Positions 1-8,398 of a DNA stretch of 64,000 nucleotides are shown here, in pieces. The position numbers and the translations under genes are program-made. The stretch covers positions 4,092,001 through 4,156,000 of the forward strand of contig NZ_CP041783.1 in assembly GCF_007567505.1 (NCBI RefSeq), read 5' to 3'. This stretch comes from Shewanella donghaensis. Lineage in GTDB: Bacteria > Pseudomonadota > Gammaproteobacteria > Enterobacterales > Shewanellaceae. Positions within the stretch are counted from its first letter, which is position 1. Each line of letters opens with the position of its first letter. Under the pieces are notes generated by a model. It worked only from the letters and a program-made list of their open reading frames with translations. It was not told the origin of the DNA and searched no databases.

Positions 1-636
1 CACTTATTTGCCACTCGTACCACTTCGGGTGAGTTATATGAAGTTGATATGCGCTTAAGGCCTTCAGGCGCTTCTGGATTATTGGTTAGTGAGATAGAGC
101 AATATAGAGAATATCAGCGCGAAGAAGCCTGGAATTGGGAGCATCAAGCGTTGGTTCGATCACGCTTTGTCTATGGCGATCATCAACTCGCAGCACGCTT
201 TAGTGAGATTAGAACTGAAATCTTATCCCATGAACGCAAGCTACCTGAATTAGCTAAGTTAGTGCGTGATATGCGAACTAAAATGCGAGATCACCTATTA
301 AAAGTCACTAAAGATAAATTTGATTTAAAACAAAGTGCTGGTGGTATTGCAGATATTGAGTTTATTGCACAATATCTGGTACTCGCATATGCAAATACCA
401 ATCATGAACTGTCCATTTGGTCTGATAACGTGCGAATTTTTCAAGTGTTAGCAGAGCTTGAAATCTTACCTATGATGACAGCTCAACATCTCACGCAGAC
501 GTATTGCTGGCTTCGAGATGAGAATCATCGTCTGACATTACAGCGTAAAAAAGGTGAAATTGATGCTGAAATGGCAATGAGAAACGTCAGTGAAATCATT
601 AATATTTACCAACATATCTTAGGTGTTAATGAATGA
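1..636 (+). CDS. glnE: Glutamine synthetase adenylyltransferase/deadenylase GlnE, C-terminal part
   Basis: Only the last 211 codons lie in the window; the reading frame is open from base 1, so the gene begins upstream. GlnE adenylylates and deadenylylates glutamine synthetase according to nitrogen status and PII signals. The visible part is the end of the second nucleotidyltransferase domain (LYEVDMRLRPSG at residues 12–23 of the fragment, with the Asp/Arg signature) followed by the helical C-terminal region (GGIADIEFIAQYLVL, WSDNVRI). It aligns closely with my memory of the E. coli GlnE C-terminus. The glnK-amtB nitrogen operon lies 5.6 kb away on the same strand. A run of eight G residues follows shortly after the stop codon. 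Confidence 0.95.
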   Translation, partial: HLFATRTTSGELYEVDMRLRPSGASGLLVSEIEQYREYQREEAWNWEHQALVRSRFVYGDHQLAARFSEIRTEILSHERKLPELAKLVRDMRTKMRDHLLKVTKDKFDLKQSAGGIADIEFIAQYLVLAYANTNHELSIWSDNVRIFQVLAELEILPMMTAQHLTQTYCWLRDENHRLTLQRKKGEIDAEMAMRNVSEIINIYQHILGVNE

Positions 637-752
637 TGTAGAAGTAGGGGGGGGATGAAACTTACGGCTAATATAAAGCTATTTATTGTGTGATCCCCTG
701 ATTTACCTGCTAGTCTGAAAGTCTAACAATAAAACATTAATGTATTTGTTAT

Positions 753-796
753 AAAAGTCACTTGTTTTAAAAGTGGCTAGCTCCAAAAGTAACTAG
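753..796. repeat. Three 16-bp-spaced direct repeats (AAAAGTnnCTnG)
   Basis: AAAAGTCACTTG, AAAAGTGGCTAG and AAAAGTAACTAG start at 753, 769 and 785, exactly 16 bp apart. The last copy is also the left arm of an inverted repeat. They lie just upstream of the diguanylate cyclase gene and could be a regulator-binding array; no known operator was recognised. Confidence 0.6.
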
Positions 797-813
797 TTAT
801 GTAAGTTACTTTT
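785..813. repeat. Perfect 10-bp inverted repeat upstream of the GGDEF gene
   Basis: AAAAGTAACT at 785–794 pairs with AGTTACTTTT at 804–813 across a 9-nt loop. It ends 45 bp before the chosen start of the diguanylate cyclase gene. It could be an operator or a weak terminator for glnE; the stem is A/T-rich and the T tract is short. Confidence 0.55.
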
Positions 814-858
814 ATCTAGTCAGACTTAAACGTTTATTTGGGGAACAAAGCTAATCAT

Positions 859-1824
859 ATGTTGAACGCACCTATTCATAATAACGACAAGACTCGCTTG
901 GAAACCTTGCGAGGTCTAAATGTTTTAGATACTGCAGCAGAAGAGCGCTTTGATCGCATAACGCGTTTGGCTAAGCGATTATTTTCAGTCTCTATTTGTT
1001 TGGTGAGTTTGGTAGATGAGAACCGTCAATGGTTCAAGTCTTGTGAAGGATTAGTGGCGAGTGAAACTCCAAGAGATATATCATTTTGTGGTCACGCCAT
1101 TCATAACCCTCAAGTTTTCGTCGTTAATGACACCTTATTAGATGAAAGGTTTAGTGATAATCCTTTAGTAACAGAAGCGCCTTTTATTCGATTTTATGCA
1201 GGACATCCTCTGACCATGCCCGATGGTATGCGAGTGGGCACATTGTGTCTTATTGATGAGAACCCGCGTGATTTTTCTGAAGAAGATAAAATCGCTTTGG
1301 AAGACTTGGCGCTGATGGTTGTGTCGGAATTAACTTCAATACAGCAAACAACGCTTGATGAATTAACGGGTATTTCAAATCGCAGAGGTTTTGAACAGTT
1401 AGCTAAACAAGCACTTTCAACTTGGGATAGAAATGGTATTGACAGTAATTTGGTGTTTTTTGATTTAGATTACTTTAAAGGTATCAATGACACATACGGT
1501 CATGATGCCGGTGATAGAGCATTAGTCTCCTTCGCTTCATTATTGACCCAAGAATTTCGAGATTCTGATGTCATTGCGCGATTTGGTGGTGACGAGTTTT
1601 TAGTCTTGTTTGGTCAATCTTCCGAAGGGCACATTAGATTTGCCTTAGAGCGTTTTAAACGTGCACTAATAAATTATAACAATACCAGTACTGAATCATT
1701 TGATTTAGCCTACAGCGTAGGTATAGCGTGTAGAAAATCAAAACAAGCGTTGAATATTTGCCAATACTTAGATGCTGCAGACAAAGCCATGTATGAAGTT
1801 AAACTGGCTCATCACAATCGATAA
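859..1824 (+). CDS. GAF-domain diguanylate cyclase (GGDEF)
   Basis: This predicted cytoplasmic enzyme makes cyclic di-GMP from two GTP. Residues about 10–160 form a GAF-type sensor domain (RLETLRGLNVLDTAAEERFD, SLVDENRQWFKS, FCGHAI), a module common in GAF-GGDEF proteins. A GGDEF domain follows from about residue 170 (DELTGISNRRGF, FFDLDYFKGINDTYGHDAGD). The catalytic RFGGDEF motif is intact and is preceded five residues earlier by RDSD, which matches the RxxD inhibitory site, so product feedback is expected. No membrane segment is visible. I chose ATG 859; the frame stays open to a TTG at 838, but the purine-rich GGGGA lies between the two. The GAF ligand is unknown. Confidence 0.9.
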   Translation: MLNAPIHNNDKTRLETLRGLNVLDTAAEERFDRITRLAKRLFSVSICLVSLVDENRQWFKSCEGLVASETPRDISFCGHAIHNPQVFVVNDTLLDERFSDNPLVTEAPFIRFYAGHPLTMPDGMRVGTLCLIDENPRDFSEEDKIALEDLALMVVSELTSIQQTTLDELTGISNRRGFEQLAKQALSTWDRNGIDSNLVFFDLDYFKGINDTYGHDAGDRALVSFASLLTQEFRDSDVIARFGGDEFLVLFGQSSEGHIRFALERFKRALINYNNTSTESFDLAYSVGIACRKSKQALNICQYLDAADKAMYEVKLAHHNR

Positions 1825-2015
1825 CTGATTCAAATTGATACATATTATTACGACTTGATTGGTAAATATTCGAGTCTCCTCACTGTTCTCTTCTTTGATT
1901 ATTCTAGACTGTCCACATTGAACCATTAATGACTTTTTACCGTATTGATGGTTTTGAAAGCGTCGTGATAACGCTGACTCATCGCGTGTTGTTGTTATAC
2001 TTTTATGAGGTGGAT

Positions 2016-2294
2016 ATGAAAAATTCAATAGACATTTATGAAGCGCTGAAAGTGTTTAATAAGATTACTGATATGGGCGAAAAAATACCTGCTGAAGTGG
2101 GTAGCACCTCGAGTTACCAATTATGTGGTCTTAATGCCGAAACAGGTTTTGATGGATACACGATAACTCTCAGCGATGGGCGTACTTCTCTAACCATATT
2201 CTTTCATAACAAATACCAATTTGATTACCCAGATAATGCTTCATTTGAGAACTTCATGGCTAGATTCAAAGATGTTATCAAATTTGCGGCATAA
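2016..2294 (+). CDS. DUF3081 family small protein
   Basis: A 92-residue protein of unknown function. Its layout (MKNSIDIYEALKVFNKI, FDGYTITLSDG, LTIFFHNKYQFDY) resembles the DUF3081 family of small gammaproteobacterial proteins as I remember it. No signal peptide or membrane helix is visible, so it is probably cytoplasmic. The frame is open upstream to 1929, but ATG 2016 has a good ribosome-binding site (GAGGTG) at the right spacing. The gene is convergent with zapE. The family name is from memory and would need a profile search. Confidence 0.72.
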   Translation: MKNSIDIYEALKVFNKITDMGEKIPAEVGSTSSYQLCGLNAETGFDGYTITLSDGRTSLTIFFHNKYQFDYPDNASFENFMARFKDVIKFAA

Positions 2295-2368
2295 CAGTTT
2301 CTGCTATTAAGTTGTGATTAGCGCCTGAATCAAGTCTCAGCTTCTTTATTAAATGTCAGCGTCTATTT

Positions 2369-3520
2369 CTATTTAGGATGAGTTGATTGCCATTGTTTCA
2401 TTTCAATGAGCCTGCTAATGGTTCGTCTAAACTCAAAAGCTAATGCAGAACCTTGATATAATTCATCGACGTCAAAAGCAGAGCAAACAGTGAGTGTCAC
2501 ATGTTGATCGTATAGTTCATCAACCAAGCTTATAAATCTTCGCGCGGGATCGTCACTGGCTGCATAACTTAGCTGACGGTCACCAGTTGGGATTGCTAAT
2601 GCACCGTCTTCAGTCCCTCTCGCTTTAATCCAAGTTTTTATTTGTCCACCTAATTGAGGCACATTATCAATAATGATATGAGTAAACTGACTTGCTAGTT
2701 GAATATAATCAAGTTGGGATCTCGGGCCTTCACAAATAGCTGTAAAATCAAACCAAATGGTATTGCCATGAACGGCGGTATAAGTGATTTGTCTATTGCA
2801 AATAGTCACTGTGCCATCAGTCGATATTATTTCGTTAGTTTGGTTATTATTTTTTGTCACAAGCTCAGAGAAATCTATTTGAGAAAAGCACATTTTGAGC
2901 GAAAGTTGTGAGTCTTTATCAATATGATTATGTTCAATTCGATGATCGACTTCACCTGATAAGTGAACTTGGTTGCAGTGATGATTTAGAATATCAATAA
3001 AGGGTAAAAAACGTTCTCGTTGTAATCCGCCTTCGTAAAGTCGCGATATTTCAATATTTGAGGTGGCAACTAAAATAACATTTTGGTTAAATAAGTTTTC
3101 AAACAACCTTGCTAGAATAATAGCGTCACCAATATCTGATACAAAAAATTCATCAAAGCAAATCAATTGATATTGTTTAGCAAGCTGTTTGGCTATGTGC
3201 ACCAGAGGATCTTGAATCCCTAAACTAGTATTAAGTTGCTGGTGAATGTTGGCCATGAAACGGTGGAAGTGCAGTCTTAATTTCTTCGTAGAGCTGATAT
3301 TTTGATAAAACAAATCCATTAAAAATGTTTTACCGCGTCCCACATCACCCCATAAGTAAACACCTTTTAGTAAAGGCTGATTAGTCTCAATATCGACAAA
3401 TAACTGATTCAAGGTTTTCAAAGCGGTACTTTGAGCAGGGTCATCAACAAACAAGTTAGTTTCGTTTGATTTTTGCACTAATTTGGCGCGATAAATATCA
3501 ATTAGGCTCAGATTCATCAA
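2369..3520 (-). CDS. zapE: Cell division protein ZapE (AFG1-like ATPase)
   Basis: An AAA-type ATPase of 383 residues. In E. coli ZapE associates with the Z ring and affects its stability during division, and it is related to mitochondrial Afg1/Lace1. The Walker A motif GDVGRGKT is at residues 58–65 and the Walker B is LICFDEFFVSD. The sensor region LVATSNIEISRLYEGGLQRERFLPFI and the C-terminal ARRFISLVDELYD are also typical. Length fits the family. The start is either of two adjacent ATGs. It lies downstream of the LuxR-type gene on the same strand with a 119-bp gap that contains hexamer repeats. In many genomes zapE sits near rplM-rpsI, which is not seen here. Confidence 0.93.
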   Translation of the reverse strand: MMNLSLIDIYRAKLVQKSNETNLFVDDPAQSTALKTLNQLFVDIETNQPLLKGVYLWGDVGRGKTFLMDLFYQNISSTKKLRLHFHRFMANIHQQLNTSLGIQDPLVHIAKQLAKQYQLICFDEFFVSDIGDAIILARLFENLFNQNVILVATSNIEISRLYEGGLQRERFLPFIDILNHHCNQVHLSGEVDHRIEHNHIDKDSQLSLKMCFSQIDFSELVTKNNNQTNEIISTDGTVTICNRQITYTAVHGNTIWFDFTAICEGPRSQLDYIQLASQFTHIIIDNVPQLGGQIKTWIKARGTEDGALAIPTGDRQLSYAASDDPARRFISLVDELYDQHVTLTVCSAFDVDELYQGSALAFEFRRTISRLIEMKQWQSTHPK

Positions 3521-3592
3521 ACGATATTCACAAGGTTAATTATAAGTGCCAAAAGTATATCAGCTATCGTTGTTATTCACTTAATGTCATAA

Positions 3593-3622
3593 AGGCTAAG
3601 GCTAAGGCTAATGCTAATGCGT
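3593..3622. repeat. Hexamer tandem repeat (AGGCTA/ATGCTA)
   Basis: Three perfect AGGCTA units are followed by ATGCTA and ATGCGT, five 6-bp units in all, in the gap between the LuxR-type gene and zapE. It looks like a simple-sequence slippage tract that could vary in length between strains. Confidence 0.7.
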
Positions 3623-3639
3623 TAACCTTTGTTTGTTTT

Positions 3640-4260
3640 TTAAACTTGCGCAAAGGCATAGGATAGTTGACCTCGGCTGGATATTTTTGTTTTCTTGAAG
3701 ATATTTTGGATATGCATTTTCACCGTATTGACCGAAATACTCAAATTGTCAGCAATTTGGTCATTAGACATGCCCTGGCATATTAGGGTTAACACTTGCT
3801 GTTCTTTTTTTGTGGTGACAGAAAGTAATTCCGCTTGTCGTTGTGTATTAGGCTGACGCTTTCTCGTTTGAATATAACGAGACATTGCATCATGACTAAA
3901 ATAGAGTTTATTACTATCAATACTCTTTAGTGCTTCAATAATATCAACGACCGATGCGTTGACCTTTAAAGCACCATGAAAGCCATTTGATATGAGCAAG
4001 GCTTCAGCTTCAGTATCAACGTGTGGGCAAAAAACTAAATGTTTGCCGCTGGCAATAATATCTGAAGAAATTAATGCGGCATGCTGATGTGGATCTTCTA
4101 AATAATGAATGAGTATTTTTTGCTTTTCATCAGTCTCTAACCATTTAAAATTTAATGGGTCGTTACATACGGTTTTAATATTTAGCAATGCACTAATTTG
4201 AAAAAGCTGTTGTGACAGAGGATCGGGAAGTTGTTTAAAAAATATATCAGAAAAAATCAT
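3640..4260 (-). CDS. LuxR-type response regulator, CsgD-like
   Basis: A 206-residue transcription factor. The C-terminal 65 residues are a LuxR/FixJ helix-turn-helix (KKEQQVLTLICQGMSNDQIA, LSISVNTVKMHIQNIFKK). The N-terminal part is receiver-sized but lacks a clear phospho-acceptor Asp pocket. The linker (LYFSHDAMSRYI) and the IFKKTKISSRGQ tail recall CsgD (YFTQKLASYLI, LFKKIAVKNRTQ), the curli and biofilm regulator of enterobacteria. A role in surface attachment or biofilm is therefore inferred only. The start ATG has an upstream GGATGAG. It faces the bactofilin gene divergently across 227 bp. Confidence 0.85.
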   Translation of the reverse strand: MIFSDIFFKQLPDPLSQQLFQISALLNIKTVCNDPLNFKWLETDEKQKILIHYLEDPHQHAALISSDIIASGKHLVFCPHVDTEAEALLISNGFHGALKVNASVVDIIEALKSIDSNKLYFSHDAMSRYIQTRKRQPNTQRQAELLSVTTKKEQQVLTLICQGMSNDQIADNLSISVNTVKMHIQNIFKKTKISSRGQLSYAFAQV

Positions 4261-4487
4261 GCTAACTCATCCTTGTTATTTACAACGACTATTGATAATC
4301 CGTTCAATAGCTATTTTTAGTTAAGCTGATGCTGTTTTATAAATGTATTTTAAACTATAAGTTTCAGCTAACAAAGTTAAAATTGAGGGTTATTAGGTAA
4401 AAGTTATGTAAATGCAATGTTATTTGTTGTTTTAACTTAGTTGGTTTACTATAACGTCAAAATATATAATAAAGGAAACTGATTGGT

Positions 4488-5777
4488 ATGAATAACAAAG
4501 GAAATGGGGTAACTTTTATTGGCCCTGATACTTCTCTAGATGGGGATATGACTGTATTAGGACCTGTTTTGGTTGCTGGTAAAGTCAAAGGTGTTATTCG
4601 TTCAACAGACCAAATTAAAATTGAAGTTGGTGGTGAGATTGACGGTGAGCTTTTTTGTCAAGAACTAAGAGTGTCAGGTGTCTTTAAAGGCATTTTACAT
4701 TGTAATAGCTTAGTTATTGTCAGCTCTGGTGTAGTTGAAGGTGATGTATCTAGCCATAAAATGGAAATTTATGATGGTGGTCAATTTTTAGGTGCGCGTA
4801 CTAAAGGTCCTGAAGAAGGGGTATTACCTGAAGCGTCAGTTGAAGATAAAGCATTATTTGAAGAACAGTCTAGCGAAGCCTATGCCTTCCCAAAGTCTGA
4901 TGCGCCTGTTGCAGAGGCGCCGATAGCTCAAGCTGCAAGCACTGGTTATTTTAATAATCTACAACCAGAGCCTATAGAGCCTGTAGCCGAAACTATTCAA
5001 GAGCAAGTAGAGTTGAAAGAAGAATTTTCATCAACTCCTGCACCAATAGTTAATATCAAACCGCAAGCTAAGACCGAAATAAAACCACAAGTCAAAGCTG
5101 ATGTTAGCCCAGTTGCTCAAGATACACTGCGTAGTGAAGCTAAAGTTAGTCCTGAACCTAAGCAGAATGTTGAAGCAGAAGTTAAGCCGAAGTCTAAACT
5201 TGAAATAAAGCCTCAACCTAATCCTCAAGCTCAATTAGCTGCAGCCGCTGCTGCCAAAAAGGCTGAAGAAAAAAAATCTGGTTCTGGCGGTAAGTTATTT
5301 GTCGCTGCAATAGCCGTTGCTGCTATTGCTGGTGGTGTGTATAAAAAAGATGAATTAATGCAGATTGTTCAGCCTAAAGCTGAGACCGCAGTTGTAGTAA
5401 AAGCCCCTGCAGCAAAGGTATCTGTTGAGCAAGATGTTGCAGTCGTAACTGAAACATTAGCGACCGCTTCAATTGATGATGCTGAAGAAGAGCTGTTTAC
5501 TTCAACAGAAGAGCTTGATAATTCATTAGTGCAAGAGCAATCAGAAGTGATGACAGATATTGATTCTGCTGAAACTGATGTTGCAGAGCAAGTTGATGAA
5601 GTTGTGGCATCTGTAGAAGATGTTGTTGCTGAAACACTGACTGAAGCGCTCCCAGCAGAAGATGAAGTCGTTAACAAAACCCAAGTTGATAGTTTACTTG
5701 CTGATCTTTTAGCGGAAGAGGGCACTGAAGAAGTGGCTAACTCTGCCGAAACAACAGAAACAGCTGGTAACTTATAA
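4488..5777 (+). CDS. Bactofilin-family protein with a transmembrane segment and long acidic tail
   Basis: Residues about 8–105 form a bactofilin (polymer-forming cytoskeletal) domain with right-handed beta-helix repeats (GDMTVLGPVLVAGKVKG, GGEIDGELFCQELRVSG). Bactofilins polymerise without nucleotide and scaffold cell-shape or envelope enzymes. Unlike the usual 100–200-residue family members, this one has 429 residues. After the domain comes a Pro/Glu/Lys-rich linker with KPQ-type repeats (about 185–250), then a short Ala-rich hydrophobic segment at about 269–284 and a very acidic C-terminal tail. This suggests a cytoplasmic filament tethered to the inner membrane with an exported acidic tail; that topology is inferred. 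No M23 peptidase gene, a frequent bactofilin partner, is adjacent. A terminator follows. Confidence 0.88.
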   Translation: MNNKGNGVTFIGPDTSLDGDMTVLGPVLVAGKVKGVIRSTDQIKIEVGGEIDGELFCQELRVSGVFKGILHCNSLVIVSSGVVEGDVSSHKMEIYDGGQFLGARTKGPEEGVLPEASVEDKALFEEQSSEAYAFPKSDAPVAEAPIAQAASTGYFNNLQPEPIEPVAETIQEQVELKEEFSSTPAPIVNIKPQAKTEIKPQVKADVSPVAQDTLRSEAKVSPEPKQNVEAEVKPKSKLEIKPQPNPQAQLAAAAAAKKAEEKKSGSGGKLFVAAIAVAAIAGGVYKKDELMQIVQPKAETAVVVKAPAAKVSVEQDVAVVTETLATASIDDAEEELFTSTEELDNSLVQEQSEVMTDIDSAETDVAEQVDEVVASVEDVVAETLTEALPAEDEVVNKTQVDSLLADLLAEEGTEEVANSAETTETAGNL

Positions 5778-5802
5778 TTATCAAATGGTAATTCATTTAT
5801 AG

Positions 5803-5832
5803 AAAGGCTCTCCTATGAGGGCCTTTTTTATT
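5803..5832 (+). terminator. Rho-independent terminator after the bactofilin gene
   Basis: AAAGGCTCTC and GAGGGCCTTT pair around a short loop and are followed by a T-rich tract. Confidence 0.85.
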
Positions 5833-6118
5833 TTCATTAATCGTAAATAATGCTCAGGTCTACATGGTTGGCTATTAAATTAAGAAACTCTGTCTGCTGG
5901 CTCAACACTCACTCCACAAGTACCTATGAATATTTCTATAAGCTTAAATTAATCACTCAGAAAGTACCTATAAATCTCTCTACCAACTTCCATTTATCAG
6001 TCCACAAGCCCATACAACTGACCCTATAAATTCCTAAAATTACGCAACTAGTTAATAAAGTTAGCCATGTCATTTGATAAAGAATGCCGCTCTAAAATTG
6101 TGCGCACCTAAATATGAC
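5833..6118. other. Intergenic region without a recognised gene
   Basis: No convincing open reading frame or structured RNA was recognised here. GTGCGCAC near 6100 is palindromic and lies just before the NtrC-like site; it may belong to the same control region. Confidence 0.5.
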
Positions 6119-6135
6119 TGCACTGGTCTGGTGCG
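6119..6135 (+). promoter_or_regulatory. NtrC-binding site upstream of glnK-amtB
   Basis: TGCACTGGTCTGGTGCG matches the NtrC pattern TGCAC-N7-GTGC found at E. coli glnAp2. Its centre is about 97 bp upstream of the start point predicted from the sigma-54-like element at 6198, a normal enhancer distance. Confidence 0.8.
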
Positions 6136-6197
6136 TTTTTGTGAGTGCTTTCAACAAGAATTTTATTATTTTTGTTATTTTACAATAACTTGAATTA

Positions 6198-6213
6198 TTG
6201 GCCTGATGATTGA
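6198..6213 (+). promoter_or_regulatory. Sigma-54-type promoter for glnK-amtB
   Basis: TTGGCC with GG at 6200–6201 is followed by TTGA, with the G at 6212 correctly spaced for a -24/-12 promoter. The -12 box reads TTGA instead of TTGC. The NtrC site upstream and the identity of the operon support it. Confidence 0.65.
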
Positions 6214-6261
6214 ATTGTAATTAACAACAAAATTACAACAATTACATTTTTGGAGGTCGAG

Positions 6262-6600
6262 ATGAAACTCGTCAGCGCAATCATCAAGCCATTTAAATTA
6301 GATGATGTCCGTGAAGCTATTGCTGGCATGGGTATTGAAGGGATGACGGTTACCGAGGTAAAAGGTTTCGGTCGTCAAAAAGGTCACACTGAGCTTTATC
6401 GTGGTGCAGAGTATCAAGTCGATTTTCTTCCTAAAGTAAAATTAGAAATTGCGACTAAATCAGAAAACTTGGATATGTTGATTGAAGCAATTACTTCAGC
6501 AGCGCATACCGGAAAAATTGGTGATGGAAAAATATTCGTTACCGATCTTGAACAAGCAATCCGTATCCGTACGGGTGAACTTGATAACGAAGCACTTTAA
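6262..6600 (+). CDS. glnK: Nitrogen regulatory PII protein GlnK
   Basis: A 112-residue PII signal protein. It begins MKLVSAIIKPFKLDDVREAI and has the uridylylation tyrosine at position 51 in the T loop (GHTELYRGAEYQVDFLPK) and the ATP/2-oxoglutarate-binding signature TGKIGDGKIFV. PII proteins report nitrogen and energy status; GlnK plugs the AmtB channel under ammonium excess. ATG 6262 is preceded by GGAGG at 6252–6256, so the in-frame TTG at 6250 is not the start. It is 11 bp upstream of amtB. The partner and the NtrC/sigma-54-like control region favour GlnK over GlnB. Confidence 0.95.
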   Translation: MKLVSAIIKPFKLDDVREAIAGMGIEGMTVTEVKGFGRQKGHTELYRGAEYQVDFLPKVKLEIATKSENLDMLIEAITSAAHTGKIGDGKIFVTDLEQAIRIRTGELDNEAL

Positions 6601-6611
6601 AGGGGAATGTA

Positions 6612-7862
6612 ATGGAAGAGTTAGCAGCGTTAGGTGCAACAGTAACTGAATTGCGTTTCGCACTAGATACATTTTATTTTCTTATATCTGGTGCATTAGT
6701 CATGTGGATGGCTGCCGGTTTTGCAATGCTTGAAGCCGGTTTAGTTCGTTCAAAAAACACCACAGAAATTTTAACTAAAAATGTGTGCTTGTATTCAATA
6801 GCCTGTGTGATGTATCTGCTAGTTGGTTACAACATCATGTATGTGGATAACATCGAGGGTGGTTGGTTACCGTCATTTGGGTCATTAATTGGTTCGCAAG
6901 CGGGTGATGCTGATCATGCTTTAGAGTCTGATTTCTTCTTCCAAGTGGTGTTCGTTGCTACTGCGATGTCAATTGTTTCAGGTGCTGTTGCTGAACGTAT
7001 GAGACTTTGGTCTTTCTTACTGTTCTCTGTAGTACTGACTGCAGTTATTTACCCAATTGAAGGTTACTGGACTTGGGGTGGTGGTTTCCTTTCACAAGCT
7101 GGTTTCGTTGATTTTGCTGGTAGTGGTATTGTTCATATGGCTGGCGCCGCAGCGGCAATCTCAGGTGTGTTATTGCTTGGTGCGCGTAAAGGTAAATATG
7201 GTCCAAATGGCGAGGTTCACCCGATCCCTGGTTCAAACTTGCCAATGGCAACATTAGGTATGTTCATTTTATGGATGGGTTGGTTTGGCTTTAACGGTGG
7301 TTCACAACTGTTAGTGTCTGATGCTGAAAATGCTTCTGCAGTGGCTAAGATTTTTGTAAATACTAACTCTGCTGCTGCATTTGGTGCTGTTTCTGCCTTA
7401 ATGGTATGTAAGATTGTTTGGGGTAAAGCAGATTTAACCATGATACTTAATGGCGCGTTAGCAGGTCTAGTGGCTATTACCGCAGATCCGTTATCACCTT
7501 CATTCTTAATGGCTGGTGTAATCGGTATCGTTGCCGGTGGTGTGGTTATCTTTTCAATTGTTGCCTTTGACCGTATTAAAATTGATGACCCAGTAGGTGC
7601 TATTTCGGTACATGGTGTTGCAGGTTTCCTTGGTCTAATGTTAGTACCATTATCAAATGCTGATGCGACCTTTGGTGCGCAAATATATGGTGCTGCTGTG
7701 ATATTTGGTTGGGTGTTTGCAGCCTCATTTGTTGTCTGGTATATCCTCAAAGCAACAGTGGGAATCCGTGTTAGTGAAGAAGAAGAATACAACGGCATGG
7801 ACGCATCAGATTGTGGTGTTGATGCCTACCCAGAGTTTGTATCTATCAAATCAGCTGGATAA
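6612..7862 (+). CDS. amtB: Ammonium transporter AmtB
   Basis: A 416-residue inner-membrane ammonium channel of the Amt/Rh family with about eleven hydrophobic helices. Family motifs include AGFAMLEAGLVRSKN near the N-terminus, DFAGSGIVHMAGAAAA with the first pore histidine, and AISVHGVAGFLG with the second pore histidine. There is no obvious cleaved signal peptide; the protein starts with a short hydrophilic stretch before the first helix. It is cotranscribed with glnK and ends at a strong terminator. Nitrogen-limitation control through the upstream NtrC site is inferred. Confidence 0.95.
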   Translation: MEELAALGATVTELRFALDTFYFLISGALVMWMAAGFAMLEAGLVRSKNTTEILTKNVCLYSIACVMYLLVGYNIMYVDNIEGGWLPSFGSLIGSQAGDADHALESDFFFQVVFVATAMSIVSGAVAERMRLWSFLLFSVVLTAVIYPIEGYWTWGGGFLSQAGFVDFAGSGIVHMAGAAAAISGVLLLGARKGKYGPNGEVHPIPGSNLPMATLGMFILWMGWFGFNGGSQLLVSDAENASAVAKIFVNTNSAAAFGAVSALMVCKIVWGKADLTMILNGALAGLVAITADPLSPSFLMAGVIGIVAGGVVIFSIVAFDRIKIDDPVGAISVHGVAGFLGLMLVPLSNADATFGAQIYGAAVIFGWVFAASFVVWYILKATVGIRVSEEEEYNGMDASDCGVDAYPEFVSIKSAG

Positions 7863-7895
7863 TTAATTGCTTTAAAGTTTAAGCGTGTTAATACT

Positions 7896-7926
7896 AAAAG
7901 CAGAACCATTAGGTTCTGCTTTTTTA
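7896..7926 (+). terminator. Rho-independent terminator after amtB
   Basis: AAAAGCAGAACC pairs perfectly with GGTTCTGCTTTT around a short loop and runs into a T tract. Confidence 0.93.
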
Positions 7927-7959
7927 TTATTTTAAGATGACGACTTTGAGGACTCACAG

Positions 7960-8283
7960 ATGAATAAGTACTTTCAGACATTAGTGATTTGTAGCCTGGT
8001 AACCGTGAGTTTTATTGCTGATGCTGGCAAAGTTGTTGTAAGAAAGTCTTCAGAACCTTTTGATGCTTTTGCCGTGCGGGACCAAGTTCAACAAGATCAC
8101 CAATGGCAAGAGATGTTGAGAATGCAGCAACAGATCCAAATATTACAAGCACTGCCTATTGGCTGCTTGCCTATAGCAGTGCCTTATCGTTATTTCAATT
8201 GTTCAGGCAGAGCTTACCGGCCATATTCTTATCAAGATCAAGAAGTGTTTATTCAAATAGATTCTCCTGAGCAATCAAAATAA
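7960..8283 (+). CDS. Small exported protein of unknown function
   Basis: A 107-residue protein not recognised as a known family. The first 22 residues look like a Sec signal peptide (MNKYFQTLVICSLVTVSFIA with cleavage likely after ADA). The mature part has a Gln/Met-rich segment (HQWQEMLRMQQQIQILQ), probably one helix, followed by a segment with two Cys residues that could form a disulfide. ATG 7960 lies 34 bp after the amtB terminator. The next gene, also exported, is on the same strand 115 bp downstream. A periplasmic location is inferred from the signal peptide. Confidence 0.7.
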   Translation: MNKYFQTLVICSLVTVSFIADAGKVVVRKSSEPFDAFAVRDQVQQDHQWQEMLRMQQQIQILQALPIGCLPIAVPYRYFNCSGRAYRPYSYQDQEVFIQIDSPEQSK

Positions 8284-8398
8284 CATTATCGTGTAGATAT
8301 TTTTGATCCCCTTTCTACATCTTTTGTAACCCTTCAAAAATCGCATTTTCTGTACATGCATCTATGCTTAATCAATGGCATAAATGAGGAGCAGAATA

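Noticed and set aside
5369..5725. Long Ser-rich minus-strand frame inside the bactofilin gene
   Set aside because: It is an antisense shadow of the acidic, Glu/Val-rich bactofilin tail.
6095..6115. Second NtrC site at GTGCGCAC
   Set aside because: The half-sites do not fit TGCAC-N7-GTGC; only one good site is supported.
7217..7798. 193-codon minus-strand frame inside amtB
   Set aside because: Antisense shadow of a well-identified gene; no ribosome-binding site and no family resemblance.
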